Of a DNA stretch of 54,895 nt, positions 34,526 through 46,566 are shown in pieces. The stretch lies in the NCBI GenBank assembly GCA_943704525.1, contig CALSCQ010002252.1:35001-89895 (forward strand), given 5' to 3'. Positions within the stretch are counted from its first letter, which is position 1. Every line of letters starts with the position of its first letter. Source of the stretch: Pigoraptor vietnamica (Eukaryota; Opisthokonta; Filasterea). The position numbers were made by a program, and so were the translations under genes. A model generated the notes under the pieces. That model saw only the letters and a list, made by a program, of their open reading frames with translations, did no database searches and was not told the DNA's origin.

Positions 34526-35053
34526 CAGCCGCACATGCCGCTCGCCATCGCGTCGCTGCCTGCCGTCCTGCGTCTGCGCTGCGCTGCTCTGCGTTTGCCG
34601 CCCGCGTCTCGTTGCGTTTCTGCGCGCGCCCGCGTCTTTCTCGCACGTCCACTTTTGCTTTCTCTTGTTTATCGTGTACGTAATAGTTGGCGTTGCTGCG
34701 TCGTTTTGGTTTTGTTATTGGTTGGGATGCCACGTGTCCCGTACTATGCCCGCGCCGAATTTTCGAGGCTCTCGCGAGTTTCCTCGTGTCGGTGACACTT
34801 GATCTGCCGCCGCGCGTTATTGCGTGCGTTTGCCCGCGCGTGACTCAATGTAATCACCGCAACGCGGTGTTGTAACTTGAAATGCCGGCTGTACTTGGGT
34901 CGCGTGCGTGTGCTGCGTCCGCCTAGCACGCGTGCGCACGAACAACAGTTCCACTGCCATGGGAAGACCTTACTAAAATGTACCGCGAAGAAGTCCATCT
35001 GCAGCACACGCGTGCTCCACGGCGCACAGCATAAGACGACCGTTCATTGCGCC
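34526..35053. other. Convergent intergenic region, phosphodiesterase and TIM44 3' ends
   Basis: Shared 3' untranslated sequence of two converging genes. I see no ORF with protein character, no RNA gene and no repeat. Confidence 0.5.
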
Positions 35054-35533
35054 TCAGATGGTCTCGCGCGTCATCTGAACGGCCATCTCCATGACCTTCC
35101 ACGCGTTGGCCGGGTCGAAGATCGACTGGTCGCGGCAAAGCGCCCACGTGTAGTACACGTCCTCGATCTTCTCCTGTGGATCGAAGCAGAGAATTGCACG
35201 CGTTGTCAGAACAGAATGGCAGTCGTCGTGCAGCATGCAAACTCAAGACACGAGAAGCGGGCGTCACGCTAGCACTTTGATCTCTCCTGTCCCCATCTCG
35301 CCGCACAAAGTGATGCAACCGAAGGGAATGTCATGCAATGGCTGTGAGATGGCTTCACGGCCACACACCGGATCGCCCTCGACAATCTTGCCCGTCCTCT
35401 TGTCGCGAACGACCATCGTCTGCTGCGCCGTGAACATGAACACGAGCACGGGGCCCTGCTCCATCACGCGCGCAAGAGCAAGCTGTGGGCGCGCAAGGGA
35501 AACGTGGCGATCGTGTAAGCTCAATTGAACACG

Positions 35534-35627
<94 letters not shown>

Positions 35628-37697
35628 GGGGGCGATAAGTGCACATTCGGTCACTACTTACGTCTACGTTGCGAATGTCGAGAATCTTGGCGTCGACAAA
35701 AAGGCCGGCGTCATTGCGGAACTTGATGTTCGCGGCAAGGACATTGAACACCTGCGATTGGCGACGAAATTAGTACAACAGGCCCTTCAGCACGCGTTAT
35801 CTTCCCCACTCACACAACACACACACAAACACACACGCTCTCACTCACTCTAACTTTTCTCACTCTCACACTCTCCCTTTCACAAACGCATTTGAACAGA
35901 GTCCGAAAGGCCGCACACAAACGCAATCAAACGACAACGACTCTCATCGACACCCACAGGCTCGTGTAGCCACTCGTTGAGGATTTCGAGGTCGCCGCTG
36001 AGGTACGCCTCGAGCACCGTGGGGATGATCTCCAGCTCGACCTCTTGGATAAACTTCTCCTTGTTGAACTTGGGGTCGACCTTCGCAATCTCCGCGAGGC
36101 ACTGCGCCGTCTCGTTCTCGGCGAACATGGTGCCTGGCGAACGCGAACAAGACAACAGAACGATGGAGTCGTCAGCCAGCGAGTTCACACGGGATTTTGG
36201 AAAAGCGTGGACGCACAACCACAGGCAAGACCAGAGCAAGTAATGTACGAACTGCATGCACACAGCGCACTGAACGTGACTAACCCATCGTGTCCGATAA
36301 CCGCGAAGTGAAGGCCTTCGTCGCACGCACGAACACATTGTCGCTCTCGTCGACCTTCTGCTTGAAGGAGAAGAGACCTGTGGACGGGAATCTTCATCAG
36401 AGAGCGACTCTACCGCGGTGCGAAGCTCAGTTAAAGCAGCACAATTACATACAACAGACAACACACAATAATAGCACGAAGCACATTCGCGCAGACATAC
36501 ACACAGACACGCCACACACCCACGCACACACACACACACACGCACACGCACACGCACACACACACACACACACGCGCACACACACACGCACACACACACA
36601 CACACACACGCACACACACACACGCACACATACACACACACATGCGCGCACGCACACATAAGAACAAAAAACGCACACAGGACACAGCCACACACAGCCA
36701 CGCACTTTGAATAAGAGGGTTGTTCTCCTTGAAGTCCTTCCACTGTGTCTGCCACTTGGAGTCCTTGTGAAGAACAACGCGCGTCTCCGAACTGCGGCAC
36801 AGCCCAAAAGAGAAGCCCGTCAGTGCATTTTTTTCAGGCGGTACCCAAATACACACATGAACATGCTGGTTGACTAGAGTGGCGTGCTCGACATGTGCGC
36901 ACAGGCGTACTAATCCCGCGCGCACGGAAATTTTGCAACGCACATACAATTGTGCCCATGCGTGCTAGGTTGCGTATGTGCAACTTCATCGCGTGCACGC
37001 ACCTCTCCTGGATGTCGCCGTAGTCCTCCTTCTTCACGATGCGCCGCCTCCGCGTCTTCGGCTTGGCATACGGCGCAAATCGCGCAGAGCCCTCGTCCAC
37101 GAGCTCGTTCGTGATCGCCTTCACGCCCTCCGACACCTTCTGCACCAGCGGATTCTCAACAACGACCTTGCCAGACTCGGCGATCGTCTCGGCGGCGGCT
37201 TCGGCGGCTGCCTTCGCAGTGTCCGCTACGTCCTTCACCACCTTCGTCTCCGCGACAGTCCCCCCCACGGTACTCGACACAGTGTCCGTAACGCTCTTGA
37301 GGACCTGCGCTAGCCTGCTCGCGCTTGCCTTCCCCGCCTCTTGGGTCGTCTCCGCCACCGCCTCGACCGTCTTCTTTGCGGCCTTGACCGCATCGAGCTC
37401 CTCCAGCTTCCTCTTCTCCTCGGCGAGTCGCTTCAGGTTCTCTTGAATCTCCTTGTTGCGACCAAAGCCCTTCTTGAGATTGTCGACAAAGTGCTTGAAC
37501 ATGTCCGACATGTGCCGCACGGGAACGACGGCCGAACCGTGCGAGCCCGCACGCGGCAACACGCCACGCGTGTGCGCATACTGACTCCTCGGGATGCCCG
37601 CCAACAAACGCCGCTGCAACACCGCCGCTGCCACACCCGTCGACGCACTGCACCCGCGCGTCGCCGCCTGCGCCGTCTTCCGCGCCACCGACAACAT
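35054..37697 (-). CDS. TIM44: Mitochondrial import subunit TIM44
   Basis: Matrix-side scaffold that tethers mtHsp70 to the TIM23 translocon. Exons are 37697-37003, 36791-36706, 36377-36285, 36133-35958, 35751-35662, 35482-35369 and 35173-35054, giving 457 residues, close to the size of animal TIM44. The first ~60 residues are rich in Arg, Ala and Ser and lack acidic residues, as in a mitochondrial presequence. Helical sequence follows (FKHFVDNLKKGFGRNKEIQE, KRLAEEKRKLEELDAVKAAK). The C-terminal TIM44 domain carries KVDESDNVFVRATKAFTSRL, EIAKVDPKFNKEKFIQEVEL, EIIPTVLEAYLSGDLEILNE, ARVMEQGPVLVFMFTAQQ and YYTWALCRDQSIFDPANAWK. Every junction preserves frame and restores family sequence. Two large (AC)n tracts lie in its introns. 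Confidence 0.95.
35534..35625. repeat. Perfect AC/GT microsatellite in a TIM44 intron
   Basis: About 90 bp of uninterrupted AC on the plus strand, which is GT on the sense strand. It lies within intron 35483-35661. Confidence 0.95.
36500..36660. repeat. Imperfect AC/GC-rich microsatellite in a TIM44 intron
   Basis: AC dinucleotides with GC interruptions on the plus strand, GT-rich on the sense strand. It fills much of the intron between exons 2 and 3 (36378-36705). Confidence 0.9.
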
Positions 37698-38361
37698 CGT
37701 ACCGACTATAAAAATAATGCGACCACACTTCGGTTGATCGCCGCGACGGCGAACGCCCTGCAAGCAATGCGCAGACGCTCCCGAGCAGAACACCTCGGAA
37801 GGGTACAAAGTCGAATGCTGTTTGTGTCCCTCCTTTTGCGCTTTTACGGAAGACTGCGATTAGAAGCGATTTTCAGCTGCGGTTCGCCACGTGTTGTGCG
37901 ACCGACAGCTGACATCACGCCCGACTGGACAGGTCACCATTTTCCGAGTTCTCGCAAATTACGAGGTAACCTGGCGTGCCAGATGAGTGACATTGACGGA
38001 CGCGTGCTTACAGCACGAACTTTCTGCCGATTCGATTTTCTGTACAATCGGGGAGCTCTTGCGGAGACATTGCCCTCTTTCTTCGTGCTGCAGCAGGACT
38101 CTTTGAGGTCCTTCTCTTTTGTGGCTGTGGTTGAGGAGATGGACAAAGTAGCTGCGGCTGACAGGGGGTGACAGCAGCGTGCCCACTGTGTCCGTTGGTT
38201 GCGCGAAATCGGTGAGTGCTGCCCGCGATTGACAGACGCATGTTCGCGATTGGCAGACGATGAACTTCCTTACTCTAATCTTCATAGCTCATTCTCTCCC
38301 ACTATGCACTCATGATTGTTGGCACTGAAGTCGAAAACGATCGCAGCGTTCCACGCCCACG
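37698..38361. other. Divergent promoter region between TIM44 and FKRP
   Basis: Both genes start at its edges and read outward. A plus-strand frame stays open through part of it (37700-38170) but has no protein character. I see no RNA gene or repeat. Confidence 0.5.
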
Positions 38362-41284
38362 ATGGGTCTCTGGACCTCATGCCGGCGCCTCTGCCCCTTT
38401 CGCCGGGTCCTCTTCCTGACGATCGCGGCCCTGCTTTCCGTCAATCTGCTCGCTCTCGTTTATATGCAATCGAGCACGACTGGGCCCGAAGCGCCGCGCG
38501 AACGTCCACCGATCGTCACAGTAGTGATACGAGACTTTATGTTCTTTCGCAACAACGTGCCCGGGACTGTCGCTGCCGTGAATCGCGCGCTTCCGTCGGC
38601 GAAGGTTCTTGTGGTCTCGCGCGGCGTGCCCTATCCTCCCATTGAGCTTTCGCAGGGGAGCCATGCGACGGTGGGTGATAGTCGTGGGTGCGTCAAACAG
38701 CACGTGGACCACTGAACGGCTTCTGTCGTAGATTTTGTTGCTTGCGCTCGCACCCCCGAGTGTGTTCTCAATGCGTTCGCGCGGGATGACATTCGCGTCG
38801 CCTACTACTGTACTTGGGTCACTGCCTCATCGTGTCTCACTGTAGCTCGTAAAATTCGACTGAGCAGTTTGTCAATGTTGCGGTTGTTCCCGGCGACAAC
38901 CACACGCTGCACCGCGCGGAAACCTTCATCACGACGCCCTACACGCTCGTCCTTCCCGACAATGTCTTCCCGTCGAGCGACGCGGACGTTGTCGCTATGG
39001 TGAAGACGCTCGAGGCGCACGCAGGCGCGAGGGCGGCACACGCAGACAGGGGGGTTCGTATCGCCGCCGCACAGGTCGTGGCGGAGGGAGAGGACGGCCG
39101 TGGCGGCCATTCGGGCGCGCTCTGCAAGTGCCAAGCGATGGACTTTGACGTGAGGCGATGGACGCTGACGGTCAACTCTGCCCATGGCGCCGTGTTGCCG
39201 TCACCGGTGGTACGTGTTCGACCTAGCCCCAACCCCCCAAACTGCTTGCGTCTTTGTGTGTTGTGCTTGTTATTTAGGCTTGCCTCCTCTGTCTCAATGC
39301 GTCTTTCCGCTGTATGAGATTGCCTGATGTACAGGCGACTATGCACTGCTTGTTTCCTATTCATCCACTACTTAAATCCACAACTTTCCCTCTTCCATTC
39401 CGTTGCAGATCTGCGGCGCTGTGCGGTGTGCGACGTGCCTGCGCCAGGCGCCAATTCTTCTCGCCACGAGGGACCTCTTGGCACTCGATTGGGACGCGTA
39501 CGATAGGATGACGTCAGAGGCCATCTTTGCGCAGGCGTCCGCAAGGAATTGGAAGGTGTGCTCGTGTGCATGTGCATGCTTGCGTGCGCGTATGCGTGTG
39601 ATATATAGACTATGAGAGAGAGAGAGAGAGAGAGTGTGTGTGTGTGTGTGCGTATGTGTGCGTGTGTGATTACATGTGTGTGTGTGTGTGATTATACATG
39701 TGTGTGTGGTGTGCGCGTGTGTGTGAGCTCGTGAGGCCACACCGCGTCAAATGGTCACAGTATGTACGGTGCAAATGATGTGCGGCAAAGAGTGTGTCCT
39801 CATCGGCCCACATGCGCCGCCATTTGTCACACCAGGTCGCCTTGCACGAGTCCTCTTCGTTTGCGGCCGGCACACCGCTCTTCGACCACGACGAGCACCT
39901 TAAGTGGAAGGCCAACCGCGACTTTACGAACTCAAAACGCGCCATGAACGCACGTCTGGGCATCAAACTCGTTGTCGAAAGTTCCGGCGTGGGAGAGCCC
40001 AAGCGCGAGTTCTTTGGTACGTGTGCGCAGGGTGGATTTCGCTCTGCATTCAGGAGAAGAGGAAGAGTCGAACGTCAATGACATGGTTGATAGAGAGGGA
40101 CTGTCAATCGTTGCGTTGACGCACCCGCGCCTCCCTCTCGCGTGCCAGGCTGCAATCGGAAGGGCCCGCGGTGCTTTGGGACTGTCGTCGATGATGCGCC
40201 GGAATTTCTGTATGCGGGAAGGTGGGAGTTGCACGCAGAATGCGCAGCGCACACACTGCCGGCGCAACACACGCAGACCCACGTACCCACACTGCTGTGC
40301 GTTCTTTTGCCAGTCGCACTCACGTCGGCTGATCTCAGGTGGACGCCTCCGTGCTGCCTGCACGCCATCCGCACGACGGGACGGCATGTGATCAACCGCC
40401 TGGAGGAGGCCGGAGTGCGCTACTGGCTTGAGGGTGGCACATTGCTCGGAGCGATGCGCAGCGGCGACATCATCCCTTGGGTGTGTGGCGCTCCGAAGAC
40501 GTGCACATGTAACGCAACGAAGAACACGTGTGCAATGTGTTATGCGAAGAGCACCTGTGTGTCTTCTCCCATGCGCAGCGTAGACTGGCACGCCTGTCGC
40601 TTGGTGTGCGTGCGTCCTGGATATTTGCTGTTGGATGCGAGTTTGATCAATCGCCGCACTCACGTCGCAGGATTACGACATGGACATTGGCATTTTCGAG
40701 GACGACATTGCCCGCCTCCCCGAATTGGCCGCCGTGCGCAAGCTCGCAAAGGGCGGAACGAAGACGTTCGACGGCTTTGTGTGGGAGAACGCGCGCGAGG
40801 GCGCGTTTTTCCGCGTGCAGTACAGCGAGGCGAACCACCTCCACGTGGACCTGTGGCCGTTCCGGGAGCGCGCGAGTGACGGCATGATGACGAAGGACAC
40901 GTGGATGGCGACGCATCGGCAGGACATGGAGTTCCCGTCGCACTTTTTGAAGCCGCTGCACCGGATGGGTGGGTGTGGTGCTCGTGCGGCTGTTTGTTGT
41001 GCCCATCCTTCTCCCTTTTATCCTCTGGGTTGCTGCCGTTCCTTGAATCTCTGTGGGAGAGTCCCAAAACTCGTGGCGTCAGCATGATACACACGAATGT
41101 TCTTGAGGGTCGCGGTGAATTCGCTGGACGCTGACTTCATGCTGTTGTCCGCTCGGCAGAGTTCATCGGGATTGAGGTGTCCGTGCCGAACAACGCGCGC
41201 GCCTTTCTCGAGCTCAAGTTTGGCCCTGGCGTCATTGAGAATCCGCGCTTTCCCGGCGGCGCCGAGCACATCAGCACTGGCTGA
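38362..41284 (+). CDS. FKRP: Fukutin-related protein-like ribitol-5-phosphate transferase (LicD family)
   Basis: In animals FKRP transfers ribitol 5-phosphate from CDP-ribitol onto the O-mannosyl core of alpha-dystroglycan in the Golgi. Exons are 38362-38670, 38868-39209, 39409-39555, 39836-40016, 40149-40221, 40339-40480, 40671-40968 and 41160-41284, giving 538 residues (human about 495). Residues about 16-35 are a signal anchor ([20 protein letters not shown]), as expected for a type II Golgi protein. A stem/GT-like region follows. The LicD core begins about 352 with [18 protein letters not shown]. It continues with [20 protein letters not shown] and [11 protein letters not shown] with the metal-binding Asp pair. 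[29 protein letters not shown] and [17 protein letters not shown] follow. These runs are nearly those of animal FKRP, more specific than generic LicD similarity. Its neighbour is the partner enzyme LARGE. The donor sugar remains to be shown. Confidence 0.93.
39611..39725 (+). repeat. GA then GT dinucleotide tract in FKRP intron 3
   Basis: A run of GAGAGA changes into imperfect GT repeats with ATTA interruptions, on the sense strand. It lies within intron 39556-39835. Confidence 0.9.
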
Positions 41285-41564
41285 GAGGGCTCCTTCGCAG
41301 CCGAAGGCAGTACTCTTCCTACTCCAGCCCGAGCGCTCGTGCGGACGCCCACGTTCCTCTTACGGCCACCATATCTTCTCGCATAACTGGGATTGCGCAC
41401 GCGACCCATGTGGGCTTGATGCTCATCGGCCGGCCAGGTGCAAGGCCGAGACGACACAACGAGAAACGACGCGAATACGGACGAGATGGGCACTAGTTTG
41501 AGCGCTGTTCATTAGCACATGCGCACACAAGAGAATTCTTTCCTTCTCACGGACGATGCGGGCG

Positions 41565-44500
41565 TTACGACTTGCGCCCCATCTCTTCCATAAACTCCTT
41601 CTTGAGTCTGGCCAAACACATCTGTGCGCACGTGGCCGTGATGAGGAGGTGAATGGTTGATGAGCATCCAGCACGCGGAGGTGAGGACAATCCAACGAGA
41701 GGACGATAAAGACGAACGGAAACAACGGAGACAAGGCGCAGAAGGGGAGGGTTAACGGAGACAAGGCGCAGAGGGGGAGAAAGACCCCGCAGCGCACGCG
41801 CACAGTACGACGGAGCGGAACGGCCGGCACACGCACCCTGTAGAGCTGGTTCTTCCTGAACTTGCGGATGTCGAGCGAAGGGCTGTGCGGCATGTGCACA
41901 ATAAAGCCCTCCGGAATGACGACAAACTCATAGCCCTTTTTCGAGAGCTCGTAAATGTGCGAGACTTTGTTCCAGCCAAAGCCCACAAACCGCGTGTCGT
42001 ACCTGCCACACCGCCAACAATAAGCCATCAAGTCATCGCGATTCACAGCTCGGCAACCTGACATGATGTTGTCCCACAACACACTACCCACACGCACCCG
42101 TCCCCATGCAGGAACTCACCTCTGCACGTCGCGGCGCACCACAATGTACGGCTCAAAATCCGGCGCCCACTGGATCGTGTACGGGCGCGACGCCGTTCGC
42201 CACCGGTCAAAGTCGGTCGGCGCGTGCCCCTGCGGCCACTCGTTGAAGCGGAAGGTCGTGACGTCCCGCGTCTCGACCATTTTGAAAAGATCCGCCTTTG
42301 ACGCGGGCATCGCAAACTTGTACTTGAACGTCTCGAACGCAGGGACCACCAGCGCCTTCTGACCCTCCGCCATGCCCGTGCTGGCGATTGTGGCTCTGCA
42401 GGGGACGAGGGGTTTATCAGGCGAGAGGGCACCGCGACAAAACCGAGAGACACTGCCACAACACACAACAAGACATGAGGGCACGGACGTGCCCTCACCG
42501 CAGCGTGCTGTAGAGGTCCTTTGTCGGGAGAAAGTCAATGTCGACGAGGAAGGCGAAGGGTGTCCGGACTTCGTCGAGGGCGACGTTGCGCAGGTAATTG
42601 ATGGGAAAGAAAATCTGCCGAGATGGCGGAGGATGGGCGTCAGCCATCCGGCAACCGTTCGTCCAACTGAGAATTGACCACGCGCACGCTGTACCACTCT
42701 CCGCTTGTGGAAGTCCGTGACGTTTCAGCGCATGCACATCACTCAATTCGACACGTGCCAACGCGCCGCACAAGCTGCCACCAACCCACCCCCTCCACGT
42801 AGATGAAGTGATAGCCAATATTCTTCCGCGCGGACAGCGTAGGCGAGCTCTCGATGTATGTGCTCACTTGCGCCGCATCTGCGTCAGTGAGGTAGATCGA
42901 GAGCGACATGGGACCTGCACGTGCCACGCGAGCAGAGTATGCGTTAGAGAGACGAGCGCACGGCCGATGCCTTTGTTGCAAGAACAATGTCGCGACAGAG
43001 CACTCGAGAACGCCAACACACCTTCCCAGTGCTCTGCAAGCGGCTCCAGCATCACCAGGCGGTCCAGCGAGAACTGGGTAACGAGCGTTACGTCGTCGTT
43101 CGATTGCTGTCGACATCAAAGTGCCGGTGAGTGACATATACCGCGAACACGGCACGCGCATAAGACTGAACGCACACAAGCCACGCAGTTCCTGCACACG
43201 CCACGTAAGGTTACAAACGCACCGGCGGCTCTTCGTAGTCCTCGTAATAGAGGTGCGTGCGGTAGCGCGTGTCGGCGGCCTTGCGAAACTCGATGCATTC
43301 GTCGTACACCGTGTTTTCCTTCTCCGCCCCGAAGCGGGGGCACGCGAGCAGCTCACGGCGGAGAAGCCCGCCATCGTACTGATGGAGCGCAACAGGAAAC
43401 CACCGTGAGAATGGGGTGCTGATGCTCGTACAGCTTGTCACACACGCCCGCACGTCCCGCACGCCCGCACACACGCACACCAACAATTACACAGAACGCT
43501 CACCTGCGAGAAAGTCGCGACAAACAGGCGGAAGAACTCAATGTTCTTGTTGGCGACGGCAGTCTTCTTGGGCGAGTTCCAGTGCACCACTCCAATCTGC
43601 AGCAAACAAGCACACAAGAGCATTCACACACACTGTTGAGCCGGAGCGAGCAACGCACAAGACACCACAAAGCACATAAAACGCCTGCACCCCACCGTGC
43701 CACGCTCCCTGTAGCACACGTCGGCGAGAGAGTTGTCGCTGAGCTGGATGTTCCACTCGCACGGCAGGCGATACACGATGCGCGGGTTCTCCTTGATGAC
43801 GGCGTTGATGACGTCCTGGTCCGCGAGGTGCGTGATCTTCCGCCCCGGTTCGCGCTGCTCGAGCTCCGCGCGCGCAGTCTCCAGCCACACGCGGTCCCAC
43901 TTCATTTTGCGCATGCGACCGAGATCCATGAGCATGACGCCCGTGTTGAACCCGACGCCCACAGCCGGCCACGGGTGGCTCGACTTGAGCTTGCCCAGGT
44001 ACCACTCGCTCTGGTTCTCCACCAGACCCAGCACCTGATCCGGCTCGAAGCGCGAAAAGTGCTCCCACAGCTTCGCAATGTCCGCGCCAAAGACGACGTC
44101 GGTATCGAGCGTGATGAGGCGTTCGACGTCCGGCAGCGCGACCTCTAGCGTCAGCTTGAGCAACCCGAACACTCCAGAATAGTGGGACGTGGGAATCGTC
44201 GCCACTCGGTTGCGGTAATCGTCTGTCTTGTAATACGACGCCGTTACATGAGGGACGTGCCACGTCGCAAATAGCACGCGCAAGATGCGCTCGGACGCAT
44301 CGTCGACGAGCAGGTGCAAGTGCAGCGGGTGTTGGCGATAGAAGAGGATCGACTTTAGCACAGCCACCACCGATCTGCAGTGCGGTGCGTCAGCATCGCC
44401 GTTGTCACACGAGCATCCCAAGGGGTAGCGCGACATGAAAACACACGGGCTTGAACAACGCATACACACTGGCCATCAGCGCAACTATTCTCCCTCGCTC

Positions 44501-44787
44501 ACCGGCTCGACTTGTACCCAGCACAGACGATGGCGATGTGAATCGTGTCACAGCGCCCCAGCATTCCGTCGCCGTTTTCGCCGTTTGCGTCCGCGCACTG
44601 CACAGCACCCGACCCTGCGCAAATTCCACGCAATCAGGCAAAATACCCACGACGCAGTCACTTTACAAGGGGGATCGTCACCTCGCGTTGTTCTTGGGAG
44701 GCCATCTTTTTGGTAGAGTGTAAACGCAACAACGACACCGACCACAACCGCCAGCCCAAGCCTTCTACAAAGGGCGGTCGTCCGCAT
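41565..44787 (-). CDS. LARGE: LARGE-like bifunctional xylosyl/glucuronyltransferase (GT8 + GT49)
   Basis: In animals LARGE polymerises matriglycan by alternately adding xylose (GT8 domain) and glucuronic acid (GT49 domain). Exons are 44787-44682, 44614-44503, 44374-43696, 43596-43504, 43378-43223, 43106-43022, 42914-42790, 42614-42499, 42395-42120, 42002-41837 and 41621-41565, giving 656 residues. The signal anchor is about residues 10-26 ([16 protein letters not shown]). The GT8 domain runs from [14 protein letters not shown] to about residue 330. It has DTD at 163-165, [21 protein letters not shown] and VVHWNSPKK. The GT49 domain has DID (about 476-478, in [12 protein letters not shown]), [38 protein letters not shown] and [16 protein letters not shown]. 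Both catalytic DxD motifs are therefore intact. The protein is about 100 residues shorter than human LARGE1, mainly at the N-terminal stem. It lies 280 bp from FKRP, tail to tail. An upstream in-frame GTG is not a plausible start. Confidence 0.94.
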
Positions 44788-45418
44788 GCTGACCGTGCGA
44801 ATAGGGGCGCCGGCACCCACGAGAGCACAAAGGTATTACCGCATGTGACAGATTAGCCACGGTTGGCTGCTGCGGTAACTGCGGACTCGTGCTCAACAGC
44901 GGGAGAGTATGAGAGCTATCAATAAATGAGAATGGGAACCGCTTCTCACGTGTGCATGTAGCCCAATGAGAGCAGTGAGTGCAGCTCAAGTCGACGGGTT
45001 GAAATCGCCGATTCGCGTCGGTGCCGGTAGAAGGGTGTGTGGAATAGAAGCCGCAGCTGTCAACCCACATGACATGTGGACACCGAGTATTATATTGAAA
45101 CACCCTCAAAACTGGCCCCATTTCAGACGTTTTCAATTCCGATGTATAGTAACATGATACTAAACTGAGACATAAAATACCATCATTTACTTATATGAAG
45201 AATGGGGAAATATTGTACTTTGTATAGAGATTATCTGACATCAAAATCCCAAAATGGCTACAAAGCGATGACGCTAGCCCCCTTGTTCTCACACACACCC
45301 TCGCATAGCGACAGCTGGGAGCGCACACCTGCGTGCACACGTGCGACACTCTATTAAGTCGCCCCCACATTCAAACCTTCTCTACAGTGTGTCCCAGAGA
45401 CACTGTGAAACTCCAAAC
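44788..45418. other. Divergent promoter region between LARGE and the cystatin-like gene
   Basis: Both genes start at its edges and read outward. About 45130-45260 is AT-rich. I see no RNA gene, repeat or convincing ORF. Confidence 0.5.
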
Positions 45419-46360
45419 ATGCGCACCGCCATTCTCACTCTCGCCGTCGCCGCGGCGCTCGTCGTGGCCTCGGCCGACGCGTTCCGCGCCGGCTCTCCGC
45501 GTCCCAAGGGATTCGGCACGCACCGCGGCGAACGCGGCATTGTCGGTGCTCCGTCGGAGATTCCCACAGACAGCGCCGATCTGTCGCCACTGTTGGAGTT
45601 TGTGGTGATGCAGATGAACCGCGAAAGCAATTCGCTTATGAAAATGGTCCCCGTGAAGATTGTCTCGGCGAGCAAGCAGGTCGTCGCAGGCCTCCTCTAC
45701 AAGATTACGTTCACCGCGGGCCTCTCGCGCTCGTGCTTGAAGGACGACCGCCTGTCGACCGTCGAGGAGTGCCCCGTGGGCGACGTGCAACAGTACACGG
45801 CCGACGTGCTCGTGCAGGCGTGGGCCAAGGAGGCGCCCGTCAAAGTCGTGCGCATCACGCCGAACCACGAAGCCGTTCCCGACGGTAGCGTCCCTGGCGG
45901 CGAGCTCCCTGTCGACGTCTATTCGGACGACGCGGCACAAGATGCGCTCGAGTTTGCGCGCAAGACGGCCGAGACGAACGTGGCTGCGACGGCGCCCGCG
46001 CTGCGCGTGACGGTCACCAAGGTGTTGTCTGCGACGAAGCAGCTCGTGAACGGGCTCGTGTACGACTTTGAGTTCCTCGCAAACGTGCGCGCGGAAGGCA
46101 GCAACGCCGCGGGTGCGACCGAGCGCATCAGCGCGCGCGTGCACCAGGCCCTCGGGGAGAGCCGCCCGCTGAACATTCTCGACATTGAGCGCCACCCAGA
46201 GTGCGGCACGGGCGTGCTGGGCCTCGCCGAGTTCGTCGGTGCCGATTTCGTTGCGGATGGCGAGGGAGCGCGTTGCGTGTCGGGCGAATACGCCGGCTGT
46301 GCCACGCCGTTTGCCTTTGCGTCTGTCGAAGACTGCAAGGTGTCCGCGGACAACGCGTAG
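45419..46360 (+). CDS. Secreted protein with two cystatin-like domains
   Basis: Likely inhibitor of papain-type cysteine proteases, or a secreted protein built on that fold. It is intronless, 313 residues. Residues 1-21 are a clean signal peptide (MRTAILTLAVAAALVVASAD, small residues before the cleavage site). Two units of about 110 residues each carry the QxVxG-type first inhibitory loop in a matching setting: VKIVSASKQVVAGLLYKITF and VTKVLSATKQLVNGLVYDFE. The first unit has a conserved-looking cysteine pair after the loop; the second unit has cysteines only near its end. The cystatin Pro-Trp second loop is not obvious in either. No anchor is visible, so the protein should be secreted or lysosomal. 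The start follows the signal peptide; an upstream in-frame non-ATG extension was ignored. Confidence 0.78.
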   Translation: MRTAILTLAVAAALVVASADAFRAGSPRPKGFGTHRGERGIVGAPSEIPTDSADLSPLLEFVVMQMNRESNSLMKMVPVKIVSASKQVVAGLLYKITFTAGLSRSCLKDDRLSTVEECPVGDVQQYTADVLVQAWAKEAPVKVVRITPNHEAVPDGSVPGGELPVDVYSDDAAQDALEFARKTAETNVAATAPALRVTVTKVLSATKQLVNGLVYDFEFLANVRAEGSNAAGATERISARVHQALGESRPLNILDIERHPECGTGVLGLAEFVGADFVADGEGARCVSGEYAGCATPFAFASVEDCKVSADNA

Positions 46361-46566
46361 AGGGCACGAGCCCTGCTGTAAATACGAACCCTTTCCCCTT
46401 AGGGACATGGTTGTGCGCACGCGTGCGTGCGTGTGCTGTCAGTAAGATCCTGGAGGGTATTTGCTCCCTTTCCTTCTGTATTCTGTTGCAACAACGAAGT
46501 AAAAAAAAAACAAAGCTGTACATAATCAATGTCGACTCGAGGTTGCCCTTCATTCTTCGCGAAGAC

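Noticed and set aside
35534-35625. CRISPR-like or minisatellite array
   Set aside because: Plain dinucleotide microsatellite without spacers, inside an intron.
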